A DNA stretch of 64,000 nt from Pelomonas sp. SE-A7 (lineage in GTDB: Bacteria; Pseudomonadota; Gammaproteobacteria; Burkholderiales; Burkholderiaceae_C): the NCBI RefSeq assembly GCF_030345705.1, contig NZ_JAUASW010000003.1, positions 62,001 through 126,000 of the forward strand, read 5' to 3'. Below are positions 26,756-35,409 of the stretch, in pieces. The position numbers and the translations under genes were made by a program. Each line of letters opens with the position of its first letter. The first letter of the stretch is position 1. A model generated the notes under the pieces. It was not told where the DNA came from. It ran no database searches and saw nothing but the letters and a program-made list of their open reading frames with translations.

Positions 26756-28695
26756 CTGGCCAGGCCTTCCAGCTCCTTGGCCTTGAGCGCGCCCATCAGG
26801 CCCAGCAGCGTGGCCATCGCATTGCCCGAGCCGGCGTCGCCGCCGCCGAGCTGGATCTGCGGCACCAGGGGCACGCGCGCGGTCTCGAAAGCCTCGGCCA
26901 GGCGCAGCATCACGGTCTGGGTCAGCTGCTTGTCGGCACCCTCGCCTTCCAGCGCCTCGGACTTGGCACGGATGGCCGCGCCCTCGGCCTCGCCGACGCT
27001 GCGGATGGCCGCGGCACGGCCCTGGCCCTCGGCCTCCTGGCGATAGCGCTCGGCCTGGGCCAGCGCCTCGATCTCCTGACGGCGCTTTTCGGCCGCCTTG
27101 ACGTTGGCGGCGCCATGGTTCTCCTTGATCGAGATGTCCACCAGCGAGGCGGTCAGCTCGGCCTGCTTCTCGGCGCGCTTCTCGGCCTCGTTCAGCTCGC
27201 GCTGCTTGTTGGCCGCGATCTCCTTCTGGGCAAAGGTCTCGACCTGCTCGCGGGCGATCTGGCGGTCGCGCAGCTGGGCCATGATGGACTCGATCTTGTG
27301 GTCACCTTGCTGCGGACGAGGCGTGCCGATCAGCACCTCCTGGAATTCCAGCGAATAGGCCAGGAAGCGCTCGCGCATGTCGCTGGAGGCGCCGGCCTGC
27401 AGCTCCGAGCGCGACTGGATCAGCTCGATGAAGGTACGGGTCTGCGAAACGTTCTTGAAGTAGCTGGACACCATGGGGTCCAGCGTCTGCTCGACCAGCT
27501 GCTTCACATTGCCGAAGCGCTGCACCACCAGCGGCGCCTTGCGGTAGTCGATGTGAACCACCACCGACAGCGGCAGCAGCGGCTCGAAGGCGTCCTTGGT
27601 GATCAGGGTGATCTCGCGCAGGTTGGAGTCGAAGCTGGAGCCGCTCTCGCCGCTCTTCCACATCAGCACGAAGTTGGTCGTGGGCACCAGCTCGATCTTG
27701 CCGGCATAGGTGTTGAACGCGTACTTGCCCGGCATCAGCGGATCGCGCCAGACACCGCGGCAGCCGTTGCGCACCAGCTCGCCATGGCTGTACTCATTGC
27801 CCGACACGTCTTCGCCGCGTGCGCCGGTGTACGAAACCACGACGCCGACGAAGCCCACCGGTATCACCGTCTTGCCTATGAACTCGACCGTGGCGAACAG
27901 GCGGTTGATGTAGTACGTGCCTTCGACCAGCACCCGCTCCTGGCGGCCGCGGCGACCTCCGGCCGACAGAAAGCGCTCCGGCTCCTGGAAGCTGTTGTGC
28001 GCATCGCCGACGTCGGGCGCCAGCAGCTCGTCGCGGGCCAGGGCCGGGCCGTCCTGAACGGTCACGATGGCCAGCTGGTCGGACTCATGGCTGCCGGTCC
28101 GCTCCTTGATCACCACCGGCGTGAAGGCCTGGCGCTCTTCCAGCAGGGCGCGCATGCGCTCGTAGTAGCCCCGCTCGTCGGCGTCCATGTTGAGACCGTA
28201 GGTGGCCTCCTCGGTCATCACGACGAACAGGGCCGGGTTGATCACATGCGTGCCCTCGCGCAGCACCTGGCGCTGCGGGCCCTTCTGGCCGCCTCTTTGC
28301 AGGAAGGCGCGCACGTCGAGGAAGTCACTGACCGCGGCATTGCTGGCCAGGGTCTGGCCGACCGGCAGGTCCTGGCCGTCGCGGGCGAACACGTAGCCGA
28401 TCTTGCCCTGGGTCACGGTGACCATGGAGCGGATGTGGACGCGGTACTGGAACGGAGCGAAGAAGTGGAAGCCGCCGCGGCGCAGCTCAGGCTGGAAGCC
28501 GGCCTCACCGTTCAAGGCCAGCAGGCCCGATTGCACCGAGCCGCCCAGGCTCCAGAGTTTTTCAACCACGCCGAGGCGGTCGTTGGGGATGTAGCGCACG
28601 ACTCCGGCGACGAACAAGAGCAGCAGCGTGCCCAAGAGACCGGCGCCCCCCAGCGCGAATCCAAGCAGCCAGCCGGATGTTTCGAATGCAGACAT
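26740..28695 (-). CDS. Flotillin-like SPFH/band-7 membrane protein
   Basis: The 651-residue protein has one N-terminal membrane helix (GFALGGAGLLGTLLLLFVAGVV) followed by an SPFH core. A long coiled coil rich in Ala, Glu, Lys and Arg spans about residues 470-590 (AEKRAEKQAELTASL, AQAERYRQEAEGQG), and the tail is short. The layout matches flotillin-type proteins that form oligomeric membrane microdomain scaffolds. AGGAGG lies nine bases before the ATG. It is not beside NfeD or other usual flotillin partners. The long inserted regions in the SPFH part (about 100-330) are larger than in typical flotillins. Confidence 0.8.
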   Translation of the reverse strand: MSAFETSGWLLGFALGGAGLLGTLLLLFVAGVVRYIPNDRLGVVEKLWSLGGSVQSGLLALNGEAGFQPELRRGGFHFFAPFQYRVHIRSMVTVTQGKIGYVFARDGQDLPVGQTLASNAAVSDFLDVRAFLQRGGQKGPQRQVLREGTHVINPALFVVMTEEATYGLNMDADERGYYERMRALLEERQAFTPVVIKERTGSHESDQLAIVTVQDGPALARDELLAPDVGDAHNSFQEPERFLSAGGRRGRQERVLVEGTYYINRLFATVEFIGKTVIPVGFVGVVVSYTGARGEDVSGNEYSHGELVRNGCRGVWRDPLMPGKYAFNTYAGKIELVPTTNFVLMWKSGESGSSFDSNLREITLITKDAFEPLLPLSVVVHIDYRKAPLVVQRFGNVKQLVEQTLDPMVSSYFKNVSQTRTFIELIQSRSELQAGASSDMRERFLAYSLEFQEVLIGTPRPQQGDHKIESIMAQLRDRQIAREQVETFAQKEIAANKQRELNEAEKRAEKQAELTASLVDISIKENHGAANVKAAEKRRQEIEALAQAERYRQEAEGQGRAAAIRSVGEAEGAAIRAKSEALEGEGADKQLTQTVMLRLAEAFETARVPLVPQIQLGGGDAGSGNAMATLLGLMGALKAKELEGLASQPRS

Positions 28696-28784
28696 ATCAG
28701 GGTCCTCCTGTTGTTGATGAGTGAGGCCTGCTTTGTCGCCGCAATCGCATCAGGAAAACATCAGGAAGCGGCGGGCGGGACGGC

Positions 28785-28824
28785 CCGCCGTGCGACTGGC
28801 CCCAGCCGCCGTGCGACTGGCCCC
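28785..28824. repeat. Tandem 19-base direct repeat in a divergent spacer
   Basis: The 19-base unit CCGCCGTGCGACTGGCCCC occurs twice (28785-28803 and 28806-28824) with two bases between, giving a 21-base period, two helical turns. A GC-rich inverted repeat (GGCGGGC/GCCCGCC) lies just before it. The spacer separates the flotillin-like gene and the acyltransferase gene. It may be a regulator site or a chance expansion. Confidence 0.7.
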
Positions 28825-28866
28825 TGGCGGCTCGCCACCCGCGCTGATGGCTGAGATGCTGGCGCC

Positions 28867-30093
28867 ATGAAAGACACCCAACGCCAATACTTCCTCGACT
28901 GGCTGCGCATCCTGGCCTTCGGCCTGCTGGTGCCCTACCACGTCGGCATGTACTACGTCAGCTGGGACTGGCACGTGAAGAGTGCGTCCGCCAGCGATGC
29001 CATCGAGCCGCTGATGCTGCTGTCCTCGCCCTGGCGGTTGGGCCTGCTGTTCCTGGTGGCCGGCGCCGCGGCCCACCACCTGCTGACGCGCAAGCCAGAG
29101 GGCTTCGTCGCTTCGCGCAGCAAGCGCCTGCTGTGGCCACTGATCTTCGGCATGTTCGTCATCGTGCCGCCCCAGGCCTTCTACGAAGTGCAGACCAAGC
29201 TGGCCTATGGCGGCAGCTACCTGGACTTCATGCAGCTCTATGTGAAGGCCTTCCACGGCTTCTGCGGCAAGGAAGGCAAGTGCCTGGACCTGCCGACCTG
29301 GAACCACCTCTGGTTCGTCGCCTACCTGTGGGTCTACAGCCTGGTCGGCTGGGCGCTGTGGAAGCTGCTGCCCCAGCTTGCGACCGAGTTGGAAGCCTGG
29401 CTTGAGAAGCCGCGCGGCGCCCTTTTCACGCTAGGCCTGCTGGCGCTGCCGCTGATGGCCGCCCGCCAGCTGGCCTCCATCTTCCCGTCCACCCACAACC
29501 TGAGCTGGGATTGGTACAACCACCTGCAATACGGCGGCCTGTTCCTGCTGGGGCTCTACGGTGCGCACAGCCGGCTGTGGGAGCTGATGCAGCAATGGCG
29601 CCGCTGGGCCTTGGGCTTGGCTCTGCTGGGCTGGGCGCTGCTGATGGTCTACTTCTTTGCCTATGCCAAGGACACGCCGCCCGACACTCTGCGCACCGTG
29701 ATGCGCTGCCTTTGGGGCGGCCTGCAGTGGTGGGCCACCTGCGCGGCCTGCGGTTTTGCCAAGCAGTGGCTGGACCGGGACCATCCGGCACGCCGCTGGC
29801 TGACCCCGGCCATCTTCTGCGTCTACATCCTGCACCAGAGCGTCATCGTGCTGCTGACCCGCGCGCTGCTGCCGCTGTCGCTGCCGCCGCTGGTCGAAGG
29901 CCTGCTGCTGATCGCACTCACCTTTGCAATCTGCCTGATCGGCTACCTGGTGGCCCGCCGTGTCCCGGTTCTGCGGGGCGCGTTGGGGATTTCGGACAGC
30001 GGGCGGCCGGCGCCTGGCAGAGCGGCCACAATGCGGCCTCTGCTCCACAAGGCTCTGCATGAAGTACCTGCACACCATGGTCCGGGTCAATGA
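28867..30093 (+). CDS. Acyltransferase family 3 membrane protein
   Basis: This 408-residue protein has the family pattern YFLDWLRILAFGLLVPYHVG at the start, including the conserved histidine and arginine positions, then about ten membrane segments. WNHLWFVAYLWVYSLVGW in the middle matches the OpgC/OatA-type core. Such proteins move acyl groups onto sugars, peptidoglycan or lipids at the membrane. The last helix ends near residue 368; the final 30 or so residues are charged and have no recognisable form. They overlap the glyoxalase gene by 35 bases, so the true end is the stop at 30093 only if no frameshift has occurred. The acceptor is unknown. Confidence 0.8.
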   Translation: MKDTQRQYFLDWLRILAFGLLVPYHVGMYYVSWDWHVKSASASDAIEPLMLLSSPWRLGLLFLVAGAAAHHLLTRKPEGFVASRSKRLLWPLIFGMFVIVPPQAFYEVQTKLAYGGSYLDFMQLYVKAFHGFCGKEGKCLDLPTWNHLWFVAYLWVYSLVGWALWKLLPQLATELEAWLEKPRGALFTLGLLALPLMAARQLASIFPSTHNLSWDWYNHLQYGGLFLLGLYGAHSRLWELMQQWRRWALGLALLGWALLMVYFFAYAKDTPPDTLRTVMRCLWGGLQWWATCAACGFAKQWLDRDHPARRWLTPAIFCVYILHQSVIVLLTRALLPLSLPPLVEGLLLIALTFAICLIGYLVARRVPVLRGALGISDSGRPAPGRAATMRPLLHKALHEVPAHHGPGQ

Positions 30094-30496
30094 CCTCGAG
30101 GCCTCGCTGAAGTTCTACCGCGATGCCCTCGGTCTGGAGGAAGTGCGCCGCAGCGAACATTCGCAGGGGCGCTTCACCCTGGTCTACCTCGCCGCGCCGA
30201 ACGACCACGAGGCCCAGATCGAGCTGACCTACAACTGGCCGGACGAGAAGACCGGCCAGGCCGAGAGCTACGGCGGCGGCCGCAACTTCGGCCATGTGGC
30301 CTTCGCGGTGGAGAACATCTACGCCACCTGCGAGCGGCTGCAAAGGCACGGCGTGACCATCCTGCGCCCGCCGCGCGACGGCCGCATGGCCTTCGTGCGC
30401 TCGCCCGACCAGATCTCGATCGAGCTGTTGCAGAGCGGCACCGCGCTGCCACCGGCCGAGCCCTGGATTTCCATGCAGAACACGGGCAGCTGGTAA
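30059..30496 (+). CDS. gloA: Glyoxalase I (lactoylglutathione lyase)
   Basis: The 145-residue vicinal-oxygen-chelate protein aligns with E. coli GloA: MKYLHTMVRVNDLEASLKFYRDALG at the start, then IELTYNW, GHVAFAV and ISIELL. The four metal ligands are visible as H5, E55, H79 and E122. It isomerises the hemithioacetal of methylglyoxal and glutathione to lactoylglutathione. A methylglyoxal synthase gene is at 40.3 kb, so both production and removal of methylglyoxal are encoded in this region. The first 35 bases overlap the acyltransferase frame. Confidence 0.9.
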   Translation: MKYLHTMVRVNDLEASLKFYRDALGLEEVRRSEHSQGRFTLVYLAAPNDHEAQIELTYNWPDEKTGQAESYGGGRNFGHVAFAVENIYATCERLQRHGVTILRPPRDGRMAFVRSPDQISIELLQSGTALPPAEPWISMQNTGSW

Positions 30497-30628
30497 GCAG
30501 GCTCACACGGCTGATCCTGCATTCGCGCGGCCTGGATCCCACGCTGCTGCAGTCCATCGCGAGTCGCTCGCATCCCTCGTAGGCATCGGTAGTCTTGCCT
30601 CATCGCAACACGCCATGAGGAGAACGAA

Positions 30629-30961
30629 ATGTCCTTCAGCAACGACCTCGAGAAGCTCGCCGAACTGCATCAGCGCGGCGTGCTCAGCGACGAAGAATTC
30701 GCCCGCGCCAAGGCCCGCATCCTGAACGGCGATCCGGCCCCGCAACCGCAGGCCCCGGCCGCCGCCCCCGGTGCCGCGGCGATCAACAGCCTGCGGCGCA
30801 GCCGCAACGACCGCTGGATAGGCGGCGTCTGCGGCGGCATCGCCAACATCACCGGCCTCGCCTCCTGGGTCTGGCGCCTGGCCTTCGTGCTGGGCACGGT
30901 GTGCGCGGGTGGCAGCGTGGTCATCTACCTGCTGTTGTGGATCCTGCTGCCCGAGGAATGA
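30629..30961 (+). CDS. SHOCT-PspC domain protein
   Basis: The 110-residue protein has an N-terminal SHOCT motif (LEKLAELHQRGVLSDEEFARAKARIL), a Pro/Ala-rich linker (about 36-50) and a C-terminal PspC domain. The PspC part has RSRNDRWIGGVCGGIAN, a hydrophobic segment (WRLAFVLGTVCAGGSVVIYLLLWILLPEE), and the expected strand-helix pattern. PspC proteins sense and respond to inner-membrane stress. A second PspC protein without SHOCT is at 52.8 kb. AGGAG lies a few bases before the ATG. Confidence 0.85.
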   Translation: MSFSNDLEKLAELHQRGVLSDEEFARAKARILNGDPAPQPQAPAAAPGAAAINSLRRSRNDRWIGGVCGGIANITGLASWVWRLAFVLGTVCAGGSVVIYLLLWILLPEE

Positions 30962-30983
30962 GCCTCTGCCGATCTACCCGACA

Positions 30984-31011
30984 ATCGGGAGCGCATGTCC
31001 GCGCTCCCGAT
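30984..31011 (+). promoter_or_regulatory. Perfect hairpin enclosing the start codon of the radical SAM gene
   Basis: An 11-base inverted repeat (ATCGGGAGCGC, loop ATGTCC, GCGCTCCCGAT) places the ATG at 30995 in the loop and the possible ribosome site GGGAG in the stem; the alternative ATG at 31010 is at the 3' edge of the stem. In RNA this could hide the start. If the transcript begins after GACAAT at 30980-30985, only part of the stem would be transcribed and the element would instead be a DNA operator. There is no T-tract for a terminator. Confidence 0.55.
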
Positions 31012-32926
31012 GTCCTCCACCCCTTCGCCCTCCCTCCGCCTGCTCAGCGTCATCCCGCCGATGACGCAGCTGAACACGCCGTACCCCTCCACCGCCTACC
31101 TGACCGGCTTCCTGCGCTCGCGCGGCTTCGACGCGCAGCAGGAAGACCTGGCGCTGGCCCTGGTGCTGAAGCTGTTCTCGCGCGGCGGCCTGGAACGCCT
31201 GCTGGCGATCTGCGAAGCACAGAAGAAGCACGGCGCGCGGGTACGCAGCTTTCTTGCGCAATCGGGCCGCTACCTGGCGACGGTGGAAGCGGTGATCGCC
31301 TTCTTGCAGGGCCGCGATGCCACGCTGGCCCATCGCATCAACACCCGCCAGTTCCTGCCCGAGGGGCCGCGCTTCGAGTCGCTGGAGGCCTATGTGGATG
31401 AGGAAGGCGGCGACCCACTGGCCTGGGCCTTCGGTGCGCTGGGCCTGCAGGACCGGGCCCGCCACCTGGCCACGCTGTACCTGAACGACCTGGCCGACGT
31501 GCTGCGCGATGCGGTGGACCCGCGCTTCGAGTTTGTCCGCTATGCCGAGCAGCTGGCCACCAGCCAGCCCAGCTTCGACCCGCTGGCCGAGGCCCTGGCC
31601 GCGCCGGCGAACTGGGTGGACGAGACCCTGCATGCCTTGACCGTCGAGGCGCTGGAACGTCACCGGCCCGACGTGCTGCTGCTGTCCGTGCCCTTCCCCG
31701 GCGCGGTCTATGCGGCGCTGCGGATCGCGCAAGCGGCGCACGCCCTGCGGCCGGGCCTGAAGATCGTGCTGGGTGGCGGCTTCGTCAATACCGAGCTGCG
31801 CGAGCTGAGCGAAGCGCGGCTGTTCGACTTCGTCGACTACGTGACGCTGGACGCCGGCGAACGCCCGCTGCTGGCCCTGCTGGAACACCTGGCCGGCAAG
31901 CGTTCGCAGCCGCGCCTGGTACGCACCTTCATCCGCGACGCCGAATCGGGTGAGGTCAAGTACATCAACTTCGTCGAACCCGACGTACCTTTCGCCGAAG
32001 TCGGCACGCCGACCTGGGACGGTCTGCCGCTGGACCGCTACCTGTCGCTGCTGGACATGCTCAACCCCATGAACCGGCTGTGGAGCGACGGGCGCTGGAA
32101 CAAGCTGACCGTGGCCCATGGCTGCTACTGGAAGAAGTGCAGCTTCTGCGACATCTCGCTGGACTACATCTCGCGCTACGACGCCGCCTCGGCCGAGCTG
32201 CTGGTGGACCGCATCGAGACCGTGGTGGCCGAGACCGGCCAGACCGGTTTTCATTTCGTCGACGAGGCGGCTCCGCCGAAGTCGCTGAAGGCACTCGCCA
32301 CCGAGCTGCAAAAGCGCGGCACGGCCATCAGCTGGTGGGGCAATGTGCGCTTCGAGAAGACCTTCACGCCCGAGCTCTGCCAGCACCTGGCCGACAGCGG
32401 CTGCATCGCCATCTCGGGCGGCCTGGAGGTCGCTTCAGATCGCTTGCTGAACCTGATGCAGAAGGGCGTCTCGGTCGAGCAGGTGGCCCGGGTCACCAAG
32501 GCCTTCAGCGATGCCGGCATCCTGGTCCATGCCTACCTGATGTACGGCTTCCCCACGCAGACGGTGCAGGACACGGTGGACGCCCTGGAATACGTGCGCC
32601 AGCTGTTCGAGAACGGCTGCATACAGGGCGGCTTCTTCCACCGCTTTGCCTGCACGGTGCATTCACCGGTCGGTCTGAACCCGCAGGACTACGGCGTGCA
32701 GCTGCTGCCCCTGCCCGACAGCCCCTTTGCCAAGAACGACGTGGGCTTCATTGACCCGACCGGCGTGGACCATGACCAGCTCGGCGTCGCGCTGAAGAAG
32801 GCGATCTACAACTTCATGCACGGCATAGGCCTGGAAGAGGACGTGCGCAGCTGGTTCAATTTCCGTGTGCCCAAGCCCACGGTGAGCCGCCACCGCATCG
32901 CCAAGGCCCTGGCCAGCCCGGCCTGA
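30995..32926 (+). CDS. B12-binding-type radical SAM protein
   Basis: The 643-residue protein has an N-terminal region resembling a cobalamin-binding fold (LRLLSVIPPMTQLNTPYPSTAYLTGFLRSRG, then VLLLSVPFPGAVYAALRIA and IVLGGGFVNTEL). A radical SAM core follows from about residue 365, with cysteines in GCYWKKCSFCD. The spacing is C-X4-C-X2-C, not the usual C-X3-C-X2-C. A few B12-type radical SAM families use this longer form. Later motifs LEVASDRLLNLMQKGV and LMYGFPTQTVQDTVDAL are typical of the methylthiotransferase/B12 class. The substrate is unknown. No partner gene is adjacent. Confidence 0.8.
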   Translation: MSALPMSSTPSPSLRLLSVIPPMTQLNTPYPSTAYLTGFLRSRGFDAQQEDLALALVLKLFSRGGLERLLAICEAQKKHGARVRSFLAQSGRYLATVEAVIAFLQGRDATLAHRINTRQFLPEGPRFESLEAYVDEEGGDPLAWAFGALGLQDRARHLATLYLNDLADVLRDAVDPRFEFVRYAEQLATSQPSFDPLAEALAAPANWVDETLHALTVEALERHRPDVLLLSVPFPGAVYAALRIAQAAHALRPGLKIVLGGGFVNTELRELSEARLFDFVDYVTLDAGERPLLALLEHLAGKRSQPRLVRTFIRDAESGEVKYINFVEPDVPFAEVGTPTWDGLPLDRYLSLLDMLNPMNRLWSDGRWNKLTVAHGCYWKKCSFCDISLDYISRYDAASAELLVDRIETVVAETGQTGFHFVDEAAPPKSLKALATELQKRGTAISWWGNVRFEKTFTPELCQHLADSGCIAISGGLEVASDRLLNLMQKGVSVEQVARVTKAFSDAGILVHAYLMYGFPTQTVQDTVDALEYVRQLFENGCIQGGFFHRFACTVHSPVGLNPQDYGVQLLPLPDSPFAKNDVGFIDPTGVDHDQLGVALKKAIYNFMHGIGLEEDVRSWFNFRVPKPTVSRHRIAKALASPA

Positions 32927-32934
32927 GGCTTCGA

Positions 32935-33612
32935 CTACAGGCCGGCGTACCAGGCCGTGAACTGGCCCCAGGCCGGCCAGTAGCGGCTGAACGTGAAGCC
33001 GGCATGCTGCAGCAAGGTGGCGGCCATCAGGCCCAGATAGGGCTTGCTGAAGCCGGCACCGCGGCGCCGGTCGTCCAGCAGCAGCAAGACCACGACCAGT
33101 TCGCTGAGCACGAAGGCACCATGGACGGCCGGGGCCAGCTTCGTGAATCCCGCCACGAAGAACAACAGGACCCGCGCCAGCGCCGGCGGCAGCACCAGCA
33201 CGACGGTCGAAGCCATGTAGCGTGCATGCAGCTGGACCCGCTTGCGATTGACCAGGGCCAGGGTGATGGCGAGGGCGAAATAGCCGAGGGCGACGAAGTC
33301 TATGAAGGCCAGGCTGGGGCCCAGCCGGTTGCCCTTGTCGCCCAGCATGCTGCGGACCACCAGCAGCCCCGAGACAAACAGGCTGACCGCCAGCACCAGG
33401 CTGGTCCAACCCAAGAGCCGGTGCCAGCGCAGCCGGCGCGTGCGCATCAGCCAGGCCTGGGTGATCAGGCACAGCATCCAGCCGGTGGCCGTCAGGCCGT
33501 GAATGTGGTGCAGGCTCGAAGCCTCGCCGACGCGGGAGAAGTAGGTCGGGAAGAAGCCGATCAGGGTGATCAGCAGAGCCAGCGCGAAATAGCGTTCGGC
33601 ACGTGGGTACAT
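32935..33612 (-). CDS. Multipass membrane protein (DUF2306-like)
   Basis: A 225-residue protein with about six to seven membrane segments. The pattern SLHHIHGLTATGWMLCLITQAWLM, RLRWHRLLGWTSLVLA, LHARYMASTVVLVLPPALAR resembles the small cytochrome-like membrane proteins grouped as DUF2306, where the scattered histidines (HHIHG, WHR, LHARY) are suggestive of heme or metal binding. GGAG lies nine bases before the ATG at 33612. It converges with the radical SAM gene, with eight bases between the stops. Confidence 0.6.
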   Translation of the reverse strand: MYPRAERYFALALLITLIGFFPTYFSRVGEASSLHHIHGLTATGWMLCLITQAWLMRTRRLRWHRLLGWTSLVLAVSLFVSGLLVVRSMLGDKGNRLGPSLAFIDFVALGYFALAITLALVNRKRVQLHARYMASTVVLVLPPALARVLLFFVAGFTKLAPAVHGAFVLSELVVVLLLLDDRRRGAGFSKPYLGLMAATLLQHAGFTFSRYWPAWGQFTAWYAGL

Positions 33613-33788
33613 CGCCAGATCTCCAACGCCCGACAGGGCAGCGGCACCATAGCAGCGCCCGGCCGGTCTCCCGCATCGGGAAAGCCACTAGCACCCCTGC
33701 GCCCACCGGCAACAAAGCTTTGCATCCAGGCAATGCCGGCTTGATCGACACTGGCGACTCTGCAGTCCTGGCAGTACGGAGTCGCAAG

Positions 33789-35390
33789 ATGAAGTCCATA
33801 ACAAGACGACAGGCCCTAAGGGGCTTCACGTTGGCAAGCACCCTGCCCCTGGCAGGTCTAGGTTGGTCCCAAGGTGCAGCGCCGCTGAGCGCCGAAGAGA
33901 AAGCCCTGCATGCCTTGAACCGCCTGGCCTACGGCCCTCGTCCCGGCGATGTGGCGGCCATGCGCAGCCTCGGCGCCGAGCGCTGGCTGCAGGCCTTTCT
34001 GGCCGCCCAGTTCGAGCCCGCCAGCGCGGCCGCACCTGAGGCCCTCAAGACCCGCCTCGCCGGCCTCGACACCCAGGCCCTGAGCCAGGCCGAGCTGATA
34101 GGCCGCTACCGCGAGGCCACCCAGGCCAACCGCGCCAACCGCCGCGAGGCCGCGGCGACCATGGAGGCGAACAAGGACGCCGGCAAAGACGACAACGCCA
34201 AGACCGAGGCGGCCCGTGCCAATGCCCGCCGCGAGCTGGTCCGGCCGGTGCTGCAACAGACCGCGCAGGCCCGCTTGGCCCGCGCCATCGAGAGCCCGGC
34301 CCAGCTGGAAGAAGTGCTGGTCGAGTTCTGGTTCAACCACTTCAACGTGTTCGCCGGCAAGGGCCCGGTCTCCGTCCTCGTCGGCGCCTACGAGCGCGAG
34401 GCGATACGGCCCTTCGTGTTCGGCCGCTTCCGCGACATGCTGGCTGCCACGGCCAAGCATCCGGCCATGCTGGTCTACCTGGACAACGTGCAGAGCGTGA
34501 AGCCCGGCTACCAGCCGCCACAGCGCCTGGCCCGTGCCAATCCGAACGCCCAGCGCCTGACCGGCCTCAACGAGAACTACGCCCGCGAGCTGATGGAGCT
34601 GCACACGCTGGGCGTGGACGGCGGCTACAGCCAGCAGGACGTGACCGAGCTGGCCCGCATGCTGACCGGCTGGACCGTGGACTACCGCGCCGCCCAGCGC
34701 GGCAGCAAGGGCCCGCTGTTCGAGTTCGATCCGCGCCGCCACGACAACGGCAACAAGCAGTGGCTGGGCCGCGCGGTCAAGGGCGCCGGCCAGGCCGAGG
34801 GCGAGATGGCGCTGGACGTGCTGGCCGCCCATCCATCCACAGCGAAGCACATTGCCTTCAAGCTGGCGCAGGCCTTCGTGGCCGACCAGCCGCCGCCGGC
34901 CCTGGTCAGGCGCCTGGCCGACAAGTTCCAGGCTACGCAGGGCGAGCTCAAGGCGGTCACGCGAGCCCTGGTCGAGTCGGACGAGTTCTGGAGCCGCGAG
35001 GCCTATGGCGCCAAGTTCAAGACGCCCTACCACTACCTGGTCAGCAGCCTGCGCGCGCTGGACGCCACCACGCCGCCCGACGTGCAGCCGCTGACCCAGT
35101 TGCTGGCCCAGGCCGGCATGCCGCTGTACGGCTGGCAGACGCCGGACGGCTACAAGAACGTGGCCAGCAGCTGGATGAACCCCGAGGCCCTGTCGCAGCG
35201 CGTGCAGTTCGCCAGCACCCTGTCCGAGCGCCGGGCGCGCCGCAGCGGCCTGCCCGCGGCCGACGCACAAGGCCTGATGAGCACGCTGGGCCCGCTGCTG
35301 AGCGAATCCACCCGCAAGAACATTGCCGCCGAGCCGGCCAATCTTCAGGTCGCGCTGCTGCTGGGCAGCCCCGACTTCATGAAGCGTTGA
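33789..35390 (+). CDS. DUF1800 family secreted protein
   Basis: The 533-residue protein begins with a twin-arginine-like signal (TRRQALRGFTLASTLPLAGL), so it is probably folded before export. The family pattern is clear: LHALNRLAYGPRPGDVAAM, VEFWFNHFNVFAGKG, NENYARELMELHTLGVDGGYSQQDV, ARMLTGW. A basic, lysine-rich insert follows residue 110 (NKDAGKDDNAKTEAARANARRE). DUF1800 proteins usually occur beside DUF1501 proteins, as here, and are thought to act outside the cytoplasm, but no activity has been proven. GGAG is eight bases before the ATG. The DUF1501 gene follows 19 bases later. Confidence 0.85.
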   Translation: MKSITRRQALRGFTLASTLPLAGLGWSQGAAPLSAEEKALHALNRLAYGPRPGDVAAMRSLGAERWLQAFLAAQFEPASAAAPEALKTRLAGLDTQALSQAELIGRYREATQANRANRREAAATMEANKDAGKDDNAKTEAARANARRELVRPVLQQTAQARLARAIESPAQLEEVLVEFWFNHFNVFAGKGPVSVLVGAYEREAIRPFVFGRFRDMLAATAKHPAMLVYLDNVQSVKPGYQPPQRLARANPNAQRLTGLNENYARELMELHTLGVDGGYSQQDVTELARMLTGWTVDYRAAQRGSKGPLFEFDPRRHDNGNKQWLGRAVKGAGQAEGEMALDVLAAHPSTAKHIAFKLAQAFVADQPPPALVRRLADKFQATQGELKAVTRALVESDEFWSREAYGAKFKTPYHYLVSSLRALDATTPPDVQPLTQLLAQAGMPLYGWQTPDGYKNVASSWMNPEALSQRVQFASTLSERRARRSGLPAADAQGLMSTLGPLLSESTRKNIAAEPANLQVALLLGSPDFMKR

Positions 35391-35409
35391 ACCGCAGGAG
35401 CCGTACGCC

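Noticed and set aside
26449..28854. An 801-codon + strand frame across the flotillin-like gene
   Set aside because: It overlaps the real regulator and SPFH genes completely and encodes low-complexity sequence.
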